Part shown: piece by piece, positions 41,886-50,859 of the stretch
Layout: every line of letters begins with the position of its first letter
How positions within the stretch are numbered: position 1 is the first letter of the stretch
Translations under genes and position numbers: made by a program
Notes under the pieces: generated by a model
What the model was told of the DNA's origin: nothing
The model's database searches: none
Seen by the model: the letters and a program-made list of their open reading frames with translations, nothing else
Origin: Streptomyces resistomycificus
GTDB lineage: Bacteria > Actinomycetota > Actinomycetes > Streptomycetales > Streptomycetaceae
Reading direction: 5' to 3'
Assembly: GCF_001514265.1 (NCBI RefSeq)
Contig: NZ_KQ948993.1
Coordinates: forward strand, 264,787-328,786
Length of the DNA: 64,000 nucleotides

Positions 41886-43961
41886 TCAGCCCCGGTCGGG
41901 CACCACGAACTCGCACCACACGCACTTGCCGCCGCCCCGCGCCTCGACGCCCCACACGTCGGCGAGCAGGTCGACGAGGAGCAGGCCCCGGCCGGAGACG
42001 CCCGACTCACCGGCCTCACGGCGGCGCGGGAGGGCGCTGGAGGAGTCCTCGACCTCGACCCGCAGCCGGCGGTCACTGCCGCTGAGGACCCGCAGGGTGA
42101 CGATCGCCGAGCCCTCGGTGTGCATCAGGGCGTTGGTGATCAGTTCGTCGGCGGCGAGTTCGATCTCGTCGGAGAGGTGACGGTCGCCCCACGCGCCGAC
42201 GGCGGCGCGGATCATGTGCCGGGCCTCGGCGAGTGCCTCGGGGTCGCCGGGTGCCACGTGCTGCTGGAGCCGTCCCACGGGCCGCGGGGTGTCGCCGCCG
42301 CGGCGGCGCAGCAGGAGCAGGGCGACGTCGTCGTCGCCACCGCGGTTCTCGGCCACGTCGATGAGGCAGTCGGCGAGATCGCGGACGTCGTCCGGTCCGG
42401 CGGCGATGAGCGCCGCGAGGGTACGCATGCCGTCGTCGAGGTCGGCGCCGGGCTGCTCGACCAGGCCGTCGGTGCACAGCAGCAGGGCGTGACCGGGGTC
42501 CAGTTCCAGGGTGGCGACGGGGTATTCGAGGCAGCCGAACTCGGCCGACAGTCCCAGCGGCATGCCGCCGTCGACGGGAACGCGGCGGCAGCTGCCGTCG
42601 GGGCGGCGGACGAGCGGGTCGATGTGCCCGGCCCGGACCACCTGGACCACGCCGGTGGTCAGGTCGGCCTCCGCGTACAGGCAGGTCGCGAAGCGTTCGG
42701 TGTCGAGTTCGTGGAGGAAGACGGAGGCACGGGCCATCACCGTGGCCGGGGGGTGGCCCTCGGCGGCGTAGGCCTTGAGGACGATGCGCAGCTGGCCCAT
42801 GACGGCGGCGGCGTGGGTGTCGTGCCCCTGGACGTCGCCGATGACGGCGCCGACGCGTCCGCCCGGCAGCGGGATCAGGTCGTACCAGTCGCCGCCGATG
42901 TCCCGGCCGAGCGAGGCGGAACGGTAGCGGACGGCCACGTCGGCGCCGGGGACGCTGGGGATGGTGCGCGGCAGCATGGCCTGCTGGAGGCCGGTGGCGA
43001 GGTCCTTGTCCTGCTCGTAGAGCATGGCCCGCATGAGACTCTGCGCGATGCTGCTGCCGAGGGCGATCAGGACGTTGCGGTCCTCGGGTGAGAAGCCGCG
43101 CCGGTCGCTGTAGAGCAGGCCCATGGCGCCGATCGGGCGGGCCTCGGCGATGAGCGGGAGGTAGGCGGCCGAAGTGATGTCGAGGCCGGTGATGTGCGGC
43201 CACAGGATCGGGTAGCGGGCCGCGAACTCCTCCGGCGACTCGATGAAGCGGGGGCTGAGGGTGCGGACGGCCTCGCTCATCGGATAGGGCTCGTCGATCC
43301 GGGTGATGTCGGTGCCGGGCACGAAGCTGCCCTCGGGGCCCTCGGCGATCAGCCGGATGCGGCCGGCCTCGACCAGTCCGAAGACCAGGCTGGTGGCGCC
43401 GAGGTGGGTGAGGCCGTGGGTGTCCTTGAGGATGTCGATGACGTCCTGGACGGTACGGGCGTGGGCGAGGGCGGCCGTGGTGAGCTGCACGACGTTGGTC
43501 TGCCGGCGCCGGGCCTCGTCCTGGGCTGCCTGCTCCCGGCGGTCCTCGAGCTCGCCGACCTCGTCGGTGGCGTCGCGGACGATGCCGATGATGCGGCGCG
43601 GGCGGCCGGTCTCGTCGCGCCGGATGTAGCCCTGGGTGTGGGTCCAGCGCAGGGTCCCGTCGCGGCAGCGGATACGGAAGTAGGTGCCGTAGTTCTCGCT
43701 GCCGTCCTTGATGGCCTGCGCCACCAGGGCGTCGAGCCGATGCCCTTCGGCGCGCGGGATCCGCACGACCAGGGTCTCGGGGTGGTCGTCGAACTCGTCG
43801 GGGCGCAGGTCGAACACCTCGTGGGCCTGGGCGTCCATGTGGAACAGGCCGTTGTCCAGGTCCCAGTCGAAGCTGCCCATGCGGTTGAGCGCCAGGATCG
43901 GATCCGGGTGGGCGGGCCAGTCGTCCGGGAGTGCCAGGGCGCTCGCTCCCCGATCAACCAT
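41886..43961 (-). CDS. PAS-GAF-PP2C(SpoIIE)-HATPase multidomain phosphatase/anti-sigma regulator
   Basis: 691 residues, soluble. PAS/PAC about 20-140 (NRMGSFDWDLDNGLFHMDAQ), GAF about 150-310, SpoIIE-type PP2C phosphatase about 330-560 (GRDIGGDWYDLIPLPGGRVG, then VIGDVQGHD and DDDVALLLL), and a C-terminal HATPase_c kinase-like domain (ELAADELITNALMHTEGSAI, GRGLLLVDLLAD). This is a partner-switching regulator: the PP2C domain dephosphorylates anti-anti-sigma factors and the ATPase can phosphorylate or bind them. Streptomyces carry dozens of them; the cognate partner is not in the window. ATG-equivalent start at 43961. Confidence 0.9.
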   Translation of the reverse strand: MVDRGASALALPDDWPAHPDPILALNRMGSFDWDLDNGLFHMDAQAHEVFDLRPDEFDDHPETLVVRIPRAEGHRLDALVAQAIKDGSENYGTYFRIRCRDGTLRWTHTQGYIRRDETGRPRRIIGIVRDATDEVGELEDRREQAAQDEARRRQTNVVQLTTAALAHARTVQDVIDILKDTHGLTHLGATSLVFGLVEAGRIRLIAEGPEGSFVPGTDITRIDEPYPMSEAVRTLSPRFIESPEEFAARYPILWPHITGLDITSAAYLPLIAEARPIGAMGLLYSDRRGFSPEDRNVLIALGSSIAQSLMRAMLYEQDKDLATGLQQAMLPRTIPSVPGADVAVRYRSASLGRDIGGDWYDLIPLPGGRVGAVIGDVQGHDTHAAAVMGQLRIVLKAYAAEGHPPATVMARASVFLHELDTERFATCLYAEADLTTGVVQVVRAGHIDPLVRRPDGSCRRVPVDGGMPLGLSAEFGCLEYPVATLELDPGHALLLCTDGLVEQPGADLDDGMRTLAALIAAGPDDVRDLADCLIDVAENRGGDDDVALLLLRRRGGDTPRPVGRLQQHVAPGDPEALAEARHMIRAAVGAWGDRHLSDEIELAADELITNALMHTEGSAIVTLRVLSGSDRRLRVEVEDSSSALPRRREAGESGVSGRGLLLVDLLADVWGVEARGGGKCVWCEFVVPDRG

Positions 43962-44060
43962 GGGGCCACCTTGCCAGGATTTGCCCGATTCTTCGACCGG
44001 GGGGAGGCGTGCGGGACATGGGGCGAGGGGTCGGTGCGGTCGGCTGCCGGCGGGATGCCG

Positions 44061-45431
44061 TCAGCTGTCGAAGACGTCGGTGGGGCTGCCGAAGACGCTG
44101 TCCGTGCCGGCCGGGTCGTCGGGGATCAGTCCGCCGCCGTCGGGCAGGTCGGGGGTGTCCGGTACGGCCTCGGGGCCGACCTCGTCGGTGGCGTCGAGGG
44201 AGTCCGGGGAGGTGCCGGGGTCCGCCACAGTGGGCTCGTCGAAGGGCGGGGCGTCGGGGATCGCCGTTCCGAGGTCGGGTACGGCGGTGCCGCCCGAGGG
44301 GGCGAGGGGGGTCCCGGGGACGGTGGGGGGTGGCGTGGCGGTGGGGGTGCCGGGGACGGTTCCGGTGGGGCAGTCGGTCGGCTCCGTCGGGGGCTCCCAC
44401 GTCGGCAGGCCGGTCGGGGTGTCCGTGAGAGGGCCGGTCGGCGTGTCCGTGAGAGCGCCGGTCGGCAGGTCGGTGGTGGGCGTGACGGTCGGCGTGGCGG
44501 TGGGCGTACCGGTCGGCAGGTCGACCGGCGCCTCTCCGGCGCTCTCCGGCGCGACGGTGGGCGTGGGGGTCACGCAGTCGGTCGCCCCGGGGGAGGCGCT
44601 CTCGTCCGTGGGGGACCCGCTCGGCGAGGTACCGGACGCGCTGTCGTCGGGGGTCGGCGCCGGCGGGGTTGGCACGGGCACCACGCGGTCGTGGCGGACG
44701 TCGTGACCGATGCGCCGCTCGATCCAGGTGCGGTGGACCGGGTCGATGATCGTGACATCGGTGACGACCTGGGGGGTCGGGACCACCGCGACCATCCGGG
44801 TGGTCAGGTATCCGGGCCAGGCGCGGCCGCCGGTGCCCGGGTTGCCCGGGGTCACCGCCGGCGGCTTCAGGGGGTTGCCGCAGGCGCAGCGCACGCGTGG
44901 CAGGCCCCGGTTGTCGACGAGGACCGCGGTGCCGGCCTGGAGGACGGACTGGTAGGAGGTCGTCCGGCCCTCGCGGTAGCCGTGGTTGGTGACCCGCGTG
45001 TCGGCGCGCAGCACGACCGGGGCCAGTCCGCGCAGAAAGTCCGGGATCGCTTCCAAGGAGATGCCCTCGGCCTCGGCGAAGGCGCGCGCCCGGGCCGGGT
45101 CACGGGTCAGGTGGTCGGCCTGCCGGGCGACATCGCAGCTGGCGACCCGCGCGGTCCCGCCGTAGAGGCCCGGGGTCCCGCCGGACAGGGACCGTACGCC
45201 GGTCTCAGCCGAGGGACCCGGTTGGGTCGTTCGGGTGAGCGCGGGCGACGGGGCCGTCGGGGCCGCGGTGGAGTCCGTGAAGGGATCCGGCCCCTGGGCC
45301 GCGGCCGGCTGGAGAAGGAGTTCTCCGCTCGGTTCCGTGTCCTCGCCCCCGGCGGCGGCGCAGCCGGCGACGAGGAACGCCGCCGAGAGCGCGCAGGCCG
45401 CGACGAGGGTTCCGGTGGGTTTGCGCACCAC
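44061..45431 (-). CDS. DUF6777-type lipoprotein with Pro/Thr-rich tail
   Basis: 456 residues. Signal with lipobox AFLVAGC (Cys24), then the DUF6777 domain (SGELLLQPAAAQGPDPFTDS, ARVASCDVARQADHLT, LRADTRVTNHGY, AGTAVLVDNRGLPRVRCACG). Residues from about 240 to the end are low-complexity Pro/Thr/Asp-rich, including repeats such as PTGTPTATPTVTPTT and LTDTPTGPLTDTPTGLPT. It should be a surface lipoprotein with a stalk-like tail. Function unknown. The tail may vary in repeat number between strains. Divergent from the lipase-maturation-factor gene. Confidence 0.78.
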   Translation of the reverse strand: MVRKPTGTLVAACALSAAFLVAGCAAAGGEDTEPSGELLLQPAAAQGPDPFTDSTAAPTAPSPALTRTTQPGPSAETGVRSLSGGTPGLYGGTARVASCDVARQADHLTRDPARARAFAEAEGISLEAIPDFLRGLAPVVLRADTRVTNHGYREGRTTSYQSVLQAGTAVLVDNRGLPRVRCACGNPLKPPAVTPGNPGTGGRAWPGYLTTRMVAVVPTPQVVTDVTIIDPVHRTWIERRIGHDVRHDRVVPVPTPPAPTPDDSASGTSPSGSPTDESASPGATDCVTPTPTVAPESAGEAPVDLPTGTPTATPTVTPTTDLPTGALTDTPTGPLTDTPTGLPTWEPPTEPTDCPTGTVPGTPTATPPPTVPGTPLAPSGGTAVPDLGTAIPDAPPFDEPTVADPGTSPDSLDATDEVGPEAVPDTPDLPDGGGLIPDDPAGTDSVFGSPTDVFDS

Positions 45432-45564
45432 TCTCTCCCGTCCATCCCGGGCAGTTCGTCACTATTGTCTGCTTCACTCACTTGGGTTACGCAAGCGGAG
45501 GCCGCGGTACACGGAGCGTCACACGGGCTTCCGGCGCGACAATGGACGGGAGGAGCGCACGGAC

Positions 45565-46986
45565 GTGAACTGGTTCAACGCACCGGACTTCTGGATGAGC
45601 CGATTGGTCTTCCAGCGGGGCCTGGCCGCCCTGTACGTCGTGGCGTTCGTGACGGCGGCCCTGCAGTTCCGTGCACTGATGGGCGAGCGGGGCATGCTGC
45701 CCGTCCCCCGCTTCGTCGAGCGGACGCCCTTCAAGCGGGCTCCGAGCCTCTTCCACCTGCACTACTCGGACCGGTTCTTCGCCGCGTGCGCCTGGGCGGG
45801 CTGCGGGGTGTCGGCCGCGCTGGTGGCCGGCCTCGACTCACAACTCCCGCTGTGGGCCGCAATGGTGCTGTGGCTGGTGCCGTGGCTGCTGTATCTGTCG
45901 ATCGTGAACGTCGGCCAGACCTGGTACGGATTCGGCTGGGAGTCCCTGCTGCTGGAGGTCGGGTTCCTCGCCGTCTTCCTCGGCAACGACGAGGTGGCCC
46001 CGCCGGTCGTCGTCCTGTTCCTGCTGCGCTGGATCCTGTTCCGCGTCGAGTTCGGCGCGGGTCTGATCAAGATGCGCGGCGACGCGTGCTGGCGGAAGCT
46101 GACGTGCCTGGACTTCCACCACGAGACGCAGCCCATGCCGGGCCCGCTGAGCTGGTTCTTCCACCATCTGCCCCGGCCCCTGCACCGGGCGGAGGTGGCC
46201 GCCAACCACGTCACCCAACTCGCCGTGCCCGTCCTGCTGTTCACCCCGCAGCCGGCGGCCACGGCGGCGGCCGCCCTGATGATCCTCACCCAGTTGTGGC
46301 TGGTGCTGTCGGGCAACTTCTCCTGGCTGAACTGGATCACGATCGTCCTGGCGCTGTCGGCGGTGAGACTCCCCGGCGATCCACCGCCCCTCCCGGGCAC
46401 CCCACTCTGGTACGAGGTGCTCGTCCTCGCGGTCGCCGCGCTGCTCGTCGGACTCAGCTACCAGCCGGCCCGCAACATGCTCTCCCGCCGCCAGGTCATG
46501 AACCGCTCCTTCGACCCGCTCCACCTGGTCAACACCTACGGCGCCTTCGGCAGCGTCAGCCGGATCCGCTACGAGGTGATCGTCGAGGGCACGGCGGACG
46601 AGGTCCCGCGCGAGGACTCCGAGTGGCGGGAGTACGAGTTCAGGGGCAAGCCGGGTGATCCCCGGCGCTGGCCCCGTCAGTTCGCGCCGTACCACCTGCG
46701 GCTGGACTGGATGATGTGGTTCGCCGCGCTGTCCCCCGCGTACGCCGGATCGTGGTTCGGCGCGATGGTGGAACGGCTCCTGGAGAACGACCGCGACACC
46801 CTGCGACTGCTGCGCCGCTCCCCGTTCCCGCCCGACTCCCCGCCCCGCCACATCCGTGCCCGCCTGTTCCGGTACCGCTACACGACCTGGGACGAACTGC
46901 GGGAGACGGGCGCCTGTTGGGAGCGGACGTACGTGCGGGAGTATCTGCCGCCGACGCGGCTGGCGGGGGTGGCTCAGAGGTCGTAG
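45565..46986 (+). CDS. lipase maturation factor family membrane protein
   Basis: 473 residues. Several membrane helices (LAALYVVAFVTAALQFRALM, WAAMVLWLVPWLLYLSI) surround the conserved RVEFGAGLIKMRGDACWRKL, and the C-terminal soluble domain has RQFAPYHLRLDWMMWFAALS. This is the LMF1/DUF1222 family, which in animals folds secreted lipases; bacterial members are uncharacterised. GGGAGGA precedes GTG 45565. The text LTCLDFHHETQPMPGPLSWF is a family hallmark. It converges with the aldo/keto reductase gene. Confidence 0.88.
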   Translation: MNWFNAPDFWMSRLVFQRGLAALYVVAFVTAALQFRALMGERGMLPVPRFVERTPFKRAPSLFHLHYSDRFFAACAWAGCGVSAALVAGLDSQLPLWAAMVLWLVPWLLYLSIVNVGQTWYGFGWESLLLEVGFLAVFLGNDEVAPPVVVLFLLRWILFRVEFGAGLIKMRGDACWRKLTCLDFHHETQPMPGPLSWFFHHLPRPLHRAEVAANHVTQLAVPVLLFTPQPAATAAAALMILTQLWLVLSGNFSWLNWITIVLALSAVRLPGDPPPLPGTPLWYEVLVLAVAALLVGLSYQPARNMLSRRQVMNRSFDPLHLVNTYGAFGSVSRIRYEVIVEGTADEVPREDSEWREYEFRGKPGDPRRWPRQFAPYHLRLDWMMWFAALSPAYAGSWFGAMVERLLENDRDTLRLLRRSPFPPDSPPRHIRARLFRYRYTTWDELRETGACWERTYVREYLPPTRLAGVAQRS

Positions 46987-47049
46987 AGGCGGAGGGGGTG
47001 GCACCTTCTCCGGCTCGGCGAGGAGGCCGGCCCTGGTCCTCGGGCACGC

Positions 47050-48036
47050 TCACGACGGCTCGTCGGTGGGGACCGGGGCGTCGGCCGGCAGCAGGCCGGC
47101 CTCGCGCAGCTCCTGCCAGAACGCGGCCGGGACGGCGGCCGCGAACTGGTCGGCGCAGTCGTGCATCTCGGCCGCCGAGCGGGCGCCGACGAGGACGCTC
47201 GCGACCGCGGGATGGGCGGCGCAGAAGCCCAGCGCGGCGGCACGCAGGGTGGTGCCGTGGTGTTCGGCGACGGACTTGAGCCGCAGAGCGCGTTCCAGCA
47301 ACTCGGCTGGCGCCTCGGCGTAGTTGTAGGTCGCTCCCGGTTTCGGGTCCGCCAGCAGACCCGAGTTGAAGGCGCCGCCGACGACGACCGCGATGCCCCG
47401 TGTCACGGCCGCCGGGAGCAGTTCGGTCAGCGCGTCCTGGTCGAGCAGGGAGTAGCGGCCGGCGCACAGCACCACGTCGACGTCCGTGTCGCGGACGAAA
47501 CGGGTGAGCATCTCCGTCTGGTTCATGCCCACGCCGATCGCGCCGACCACGCCCTGCGCGCGGAGCCTCTCCAGGGCCGGATAGCCCTCACGGAAGGCCT
47601 GTTCGGCGTGGTCGTCGGGGTCGTGGAGGTAGACGACGTCGACGCGGTCGAGGCCGAGCCGTTCCAGACTGGCCTCCAGGGTGCGGCGTACGCCGTCGGC
47701 GGTGAAGTCCCAGACGCGGCGGTGGGCCGCGGGGACCGCGAAGCCGTTCGCGAGGTCGTCGCCGCCCGCCGTCGTGGGTTCCAGCCGGCGGCCGGCCTTC
47801 GTGGACACCGTGTACTCGGCGCGGGGGTGTGCGCGCAGGGCCGCACCCAGTCGGCGCTCGGACAGGCCGAGGCCGTAGTGCGGGGCGGTGTCGAAATAGC
47901 GGACGCCCCGCTGCCAGGCCGCGGTGACCGCCTCGTGCGCCTGCTCCTCGCCGACCTCGGTGAAGAGGTTGCCGATCGCGGCCGCGCCGAAGGCGAGCGC
48001 GCTGACCTGGACGCCGCTGCGACCGAGGGTGCTCAC
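47050..48036 (-). CDS. aldo/keto reductase (L-fucose/D-threo-aldose dehydrogenase-like)
   Basis: 328 residues from the GTG at 48036. The TIM barrel starts STLGRSGVQVSALAFGAAAI; YFDTAPHYGLGLSERRLG has the catalytic Asp and Tyr, STKAGRRL the Lys, and VVYLHDPDD the His. The C-terminal LVGARSAAEMHDC is the NADP site. Related proteins oxidise L-fucose or reduce pyridoxal. Its start overlaps the stop of the upstream SDR remnant (GTGA). SDR-AKR pairs usually belong to deoxy-sugar catabolism operons; the rest of such an operon is missing here. Confidence 0.85.
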   Translation of the reverse strand: MSTLGRSGVQVSALAFGAAAIGNLFTEVGEEQAHEAVTAAWQRGVRYFDTAPHYGLGLSERRLGAALRAHPRAEYTVSTKAGRRLEPTTAGGDDLANGFAVPAAHRRVWDFTADGVRRTLEASLERLGLDRVDVVYLHDPDDHAEQAFREGYPALERLRAQGVVGAIGVGMNQTEMLTRFVRDTDVDVVLCAGRYSLLDQDALTELLPAAVTRGIAVVVGGAFNSGLLADPKPGATYNYAEAPAELLERALRLKSVAEHHGTTLRAAALGFCAAHPAVASVLVGARSAAEMHDCADQFAAAVPAAFWQELREAGLLPADAPVPTDEPS

Positions 48037-48395
48037 CGGCCCGCCGGCCGCATCCGCAGGCCCTGCATGCCGCCGTCGACGGCCAGTGAGGTGCCGGTGG
48101 TGGCGCCGGACAGCGGGCTCGCCGAGTAGGCGACCGCGCTCGCGACTTCGTCGGCCGTCACGAGGCGGCCGGTGGGCTGGCGGGTCTCCAGGGCGGCCCA
48201 CTCCGCGGCCGGGTCGGCGGCCTTGGACAGCAGGCGGCCGATCCACGGGGTGTCGGCCGTACCGGGGTTGACGCTGTTGACGCGGATGCCCTCGCGGACG
48301 TGGCCGGCGGCCATGGCGAGGGTGAGGGAGTGCACGGCACCCTTCGTCGCGCTGTACAGCGCGCGCTGCGGCAGGCCCGGCCGCGGCGGCCCACC
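48033..48395 (-). pseudogene. SDR oxidoreductase, 5'-truncated remnant
   Basis: The frame carries the C-terminal half of a classical SDR: ALYSATKGAVHSLTLAMAAG (catalytic Tyr-x3-Lys), REGIRVNSVNPGTADTPWIG, GRLVTADEVASAVAYSASPL and TTGTSLAVDGGMQGLRMRP. Upstream of about 48395 the frame turns into unrelated Arg/Pro-rich text and the NAD-binding half is gone. The stop overlaps the AKR start, so an SDR-AKR operon once existed. The cut lies 54 bp from the end of the tetR gene, in the same decay zone as the IS remnants. Confidence 0.82.
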
Positions 48396-48448
48396 ACGCG
48401 GCCGCGGACCTCTCGTACGCGGCGGAGGCGAGTGACGCACGCTGTCCG

Positions 48449-49024
48449 TCACAGGATGCGCCGCACGGCCTCCACGATCGCGCTCCGGCATTCCGCCGGG
48501 TCCGACGTCAGGAGAGTCGTCGCCGGCATGCTCGCGGCATTCGTCGGGCTCCAGGCCGAGGCGATGGCCAGGACGAGGGTGAGAAGCGTGGCCGGGGCGA
48601 AGCCCGATGTGCCCACTTGGTCCTTCCGGACCGCTTCCAACGAGGCGAGCTTGTTGTTGCGGGTCGGCTCGGCGACGGCAGGGTCCCGTTCCACGGCAGT
48701 GCCGCGTTCCAGTCGGTGCCAGGTCGCCAGGCGGAGCACCTCGGGGTGCTTCTGGTAGAAGTCGAACAGTCGCCCGGCGTAGTCCGGCAGGTCGTCAGGT
48801 GTGAAGGGCACCATGTCGAGGCCTCGCCCGACGTGTGCGTCGAAGACGGCGTCGAAGAGCCCGTCCTTGTTGCAGAAGTAGACGTATATGAGGTTCTTGT
48901 TCGCCGAGGCGGCCTTGGCGATCCGGTCGACTCGGGCTCCCGCGATCCCGTATGCCGCGAACTCCTCCGTCGCCGCCTGGAGGATGCGCGCCTTCGTGGC
49001 TTCGGCTCGGGACATGGGGGTCAT
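48449..49024 (-). CDS. TetR family transcriptional regulator
   Basis: 191 residues. The HTH is AEATKARILQAATEEFAAYG, then ARVDRIAKAASANKNLIYVY with the conserved YxYFxxK (VYFCNKDGLFDAVF). The C-terminal ligand domain (FDFYQKHPEVLRLATWHRLE) matches TetR_C-type regulators. ATG 49024 is used; the frame is open much further upstream without TetR features. The site GTTAAC at 49024-49029 overlaps the start. It could control the SDR remnant/AKR unit or the nearby efflux pump; neither is shown. Confidence 0.85.
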   Translation of the reverse strand: MTPMSRAEATKARILQAATEEFAAYGIAGARVDRIAKAASANKNLIYVYFCNKDGLFDAVFDAHVGRGLDMVPFTPDDLPDYAGRLFDFYQKHPEVLRLATWHRLERGTAVERDPAVAEPTRNNKLASLEAVRKDQVGTSGFAPATLLTLVLAIASAWSPTNAASMPATTLLTSDPAECRSAIVEAVRRIL

Positions 49025-49277
49025 GTTAACAGCGCCTAATGGGTCTTGCCGTGGCGAAGAGACTCGGTGCCGGTGCCGTCGGCAGATGAGCGCTCCAGCC
49101 GCCGGAACCGGTGAGTTCGGGGGGTCAGACCGTGCCCCGATGGTCGGCCGGGAGGCCGGACCGCTGATGGGGTGGCGTGCCTGCCCCTGGTGGTGTGAGC
49201 ACTGAATCCATGAGGCCGTGTGCCGCCTCACGTAGGCCGCGGAGAGCGAAGTGCCGGAAAGAGCAGCCGAGTTGCCC

Positions 49278-49501
49278 CTGATCGGCGATGGCTGGGACGA
49301 AGGCCGACGCGATGTGGAGACCGGGACGAGGCGGGCCGCAAGGCCACAGCGAAGCTGCCCGAGGGAGTGGAGGGCATCGTGAAGCCGCACCAACTCGTCG
49401 CGCGGCACGGCGGGGGGGACCTGGTTCCGGCCGGGGTGGTAGTGGGGATCGAGACCGGCCGCGGTTCGCGGGTGCAGGCCCTGATCGCCTCCGGTTACCA
49501 G
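49278..49501 (+). mobile_element. IS110-family transposase N-terminal remnant
   Basis: The frame from 49325 reads DEAGRKATAKLPEGVEGI, then HQLVARHGGGDLVPAGVVVG, then IETGRGSRVQALIASGYQ, a close match to the N-terminal RuvC-like domain of Streptomyces IS110 transposases (expected start GIDW...DEAGR). Upstream, IGDGWDEGRRDVETG in another frame is a plausible damaged start. After SGYQ the text changes to an IS5 transposase. Clearly non-functional. Confidence 0.75.
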
Positions 49502-49790
49502 GGAGGACGAGGTGGCTCGCCGGAGGCGTACTGCCTCCGGCGATGTCGCACGCGGTCCACTACCTGGTGGACACGGCGTCAAGTGGCGAGCGATGCCGTT
49601 GGGCGCCCCGCCGTGGAATCCTCCCGGCCCACGCCCTCTTCCTACGCCGGCGTGACCATGGTCCGGTCATCGAGTTCCACGACTGGCCGCGCGGGAAACT
49701 CCGTGCGAAGGCGGGCCGGGCTCGGCGCCGAGTGTCCGTGTGATCGACTCCCGGCCGGTGAAGGCGGACGCCGTCGTGGGCCCGGCGGGT
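49502..49790 (+). mobile_element. IS5-family transposase remnant, multiply frameshifted
   Basis: Scattered over three frames: GGRGGSPEAYC (49502 on), then MSHAVHYLVDT, then RRRDHGPVIEFHDWPRGKLR, then VIDSRPVKADAVV (49740 on). In order these align with the N-terminal half of IS5-type Streptomyces transposases (GGRP..YC, IRYLVDNGIKW, RRWRDHGL.EFHD, GVIDSQSVKADAV). It is fused directly to the IS110 scrap, so one element inserted into or recombined with the other. The DDE catalytic half is absent. Confidence 0.72.
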
Positions 49791-49794
49791 GTCG

Positions 49795-50268
49795 TCACCT
49801 CAGTCCGAGTGCGTCGATCAGTGCCTCGGAAGCGAGCAGCATGACGGTGCACCACAGGGTGACGCCTGCCATGAGCCAGCCGATCAGCTGCCACCGAGGC
49901 AGGCCCAGCGCCGTGCCCAGCATGGCCGATCCCCAGGTGCCGAAGAGCGCCGGCCCGATGATGCCGAAGCCGATGACGCCGTACCGGTTCACCACGCGCC
50001 GGGCCCGTCGGCCGGTGGGGCCGTCGAGTCGGTTCCGACGTTTCCCCGGCGGTGCCCCGGCGGTGACGGGTCGCCGCTTCGAGCGCCAGACCTGCCAGCG
50101 GGTACGCAGCCATCCGACCGTGAAGACGGCGGACAGCAGGCACCCGGCCGCGCCGAGAAGCACGGCGAGGAGCGCGATGGGCGGTGCGAGGGAGATCGAG
50201 AGGCCGAACGGCACGGCCGGGGTACCCAGGGTGAATCCGGCGAGCACGGCCAAGGCGAAGTTCAGCAC
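49795..50268 (-). CDS. small integral membrane protein (COG2426-like, function unclear)
   Basis: 157 residues with four or more hydrophobic segments: LNFALAVLAGFTLGTPAVPF, APPIALLAVLLGAAGCLLSA, NRYGVIGFGIIGPALFGTWG and MLGTALGLPRWQLIGWLMAG. A basic loop (RTRWQVWRSKRRPVT) separates the second and third. GFGIIGPALFGTWGSA resembles the small multidrug export (COG2426) group, but function is not established. GTG 50268 has GAGGAG upstream. Divergent from the F420-type oxidoreductase with the TAAC-N6-GTTA site between them. Confidence 0.7.
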   Translation of the reverse strand: MLNFALAVLAGFTLGTPAVPFGLSISLAPPIALLAVLLGAAGCLLSAVFTVGWLRTRWQVWRSKRRPVTAGAPPGKRRNRLDGPTGRRARRVVNRYGVIGFGIIGPALFGTWGSAMLGTALGLPRWQLIGWLMAGVTLWCTVMLLASEALIDALGLR

Positions 50269-50324
50269 GTATCGCTCCTCGTCGGGTGGGACGGAAGCCG
50301 CGTCGGATTGCGGCGACAGTGTGT

Positions 50325-50338
50325 TAACTAACCAGTTA
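50325..50338. promoter_or_regulatory. TAAC-N6-GTTA operator, copy 1
   Basis: TAAC-TAACCA-GTTA, an inverted repeat 10 bp before the GTG of the oxidoreductase gene, in the divergent gap with the membrane protein gene. The same pattern recurs at 50860-50873 before the MFS gene. TATGCT at 50337-50342 could be a -10 overlapped by the site. Confidence 0.7.
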
Positions 50339-50348
50339 TGCTAGCGCG

Positions 50349-50765
50349 GTGACCACCTCACCATTCCCCTCAGCACCCTTACCGAGCGGCTCCGTTGAGC
50401 GACTGGCGGCATGCAAGTACGTACTTCTCACGACATTCCGCAGGGACGGGCGGGCGGTGCCCACTCCGGTGTGGGTGATGAGGGACGGGGACTGCCTGGC
50501 GGTGTGGAGCGTAGCCGACGCCGGCAAGGTCAAACGGATCCGAAACAGCGGCCGGGTGACCGTCGCCCCGTGTGACTGGAGGGGGACTCCGAAGGGAGAG
50601 TCCGTGTCGGGTGTCGCCGAGCTGCCCGCGGAGCAGGACACCCTTCACTACCTCGACTTGATGAAGCGCAAGTACGGTCTCGTCGCGCGGGTCGGCTTGC
50701 TCGGTAGTCGACTGAAAGGGCCCGGGCACCGCACGGTGGGCATCCGGATCCGACTCACGGAGTGA
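50349..50765 (+). CDS. PPOX-class F420/FMN-dependent oxidoreductase
   Basis: 138 residues. YVLLTTFRRDGRAVPTPVWV and DGDCLAVWSVADAGKVKRIR, then NSGRVTVAPCDWRGTP, define the split beta-barrel of PPOX-class F420-dependent oxidoreductases; many reduce or detoxify small molecules. GTG 50349 follows directly after the TAAC-N6-GTTA site and a -10-like TATGCT, so the transcript may be nearly leaderless. Shares the operator type with the downstream efflux pump, suggesting a joint detoxification response. Confidence 0.82.
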   Translation: MTTSPFPSAPLPSGSVERLAACKYVLLTTFRRDGRAVPTPVWVMRDGDCLAVWSVADAGKVKRIRNSGRVTVAPCDWRGTPKGESVSGVAELPAEQDTLHYLDLMKRKYGLVARVGLLGSRLKGPGHRTVGIRIRLTE

Positions 50766-50859
50766 CCCTCGCGACCCCTGGCCGTGTCCGGCCCTCACAT
50801 CCCCGTCCGAACCCTTGTTGACGGGCCCTCAAATCTCCGGCAGCCTTGCGCCAGAAGGC

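Noticed and set aside
43194..46658. 1154-codon frame crossing three genes
   Set aside because: Runs through a phosphatase, a lipoprotein and a plus-strand membrane protein in the wrong frame; Arg/Gly-rich shadow.
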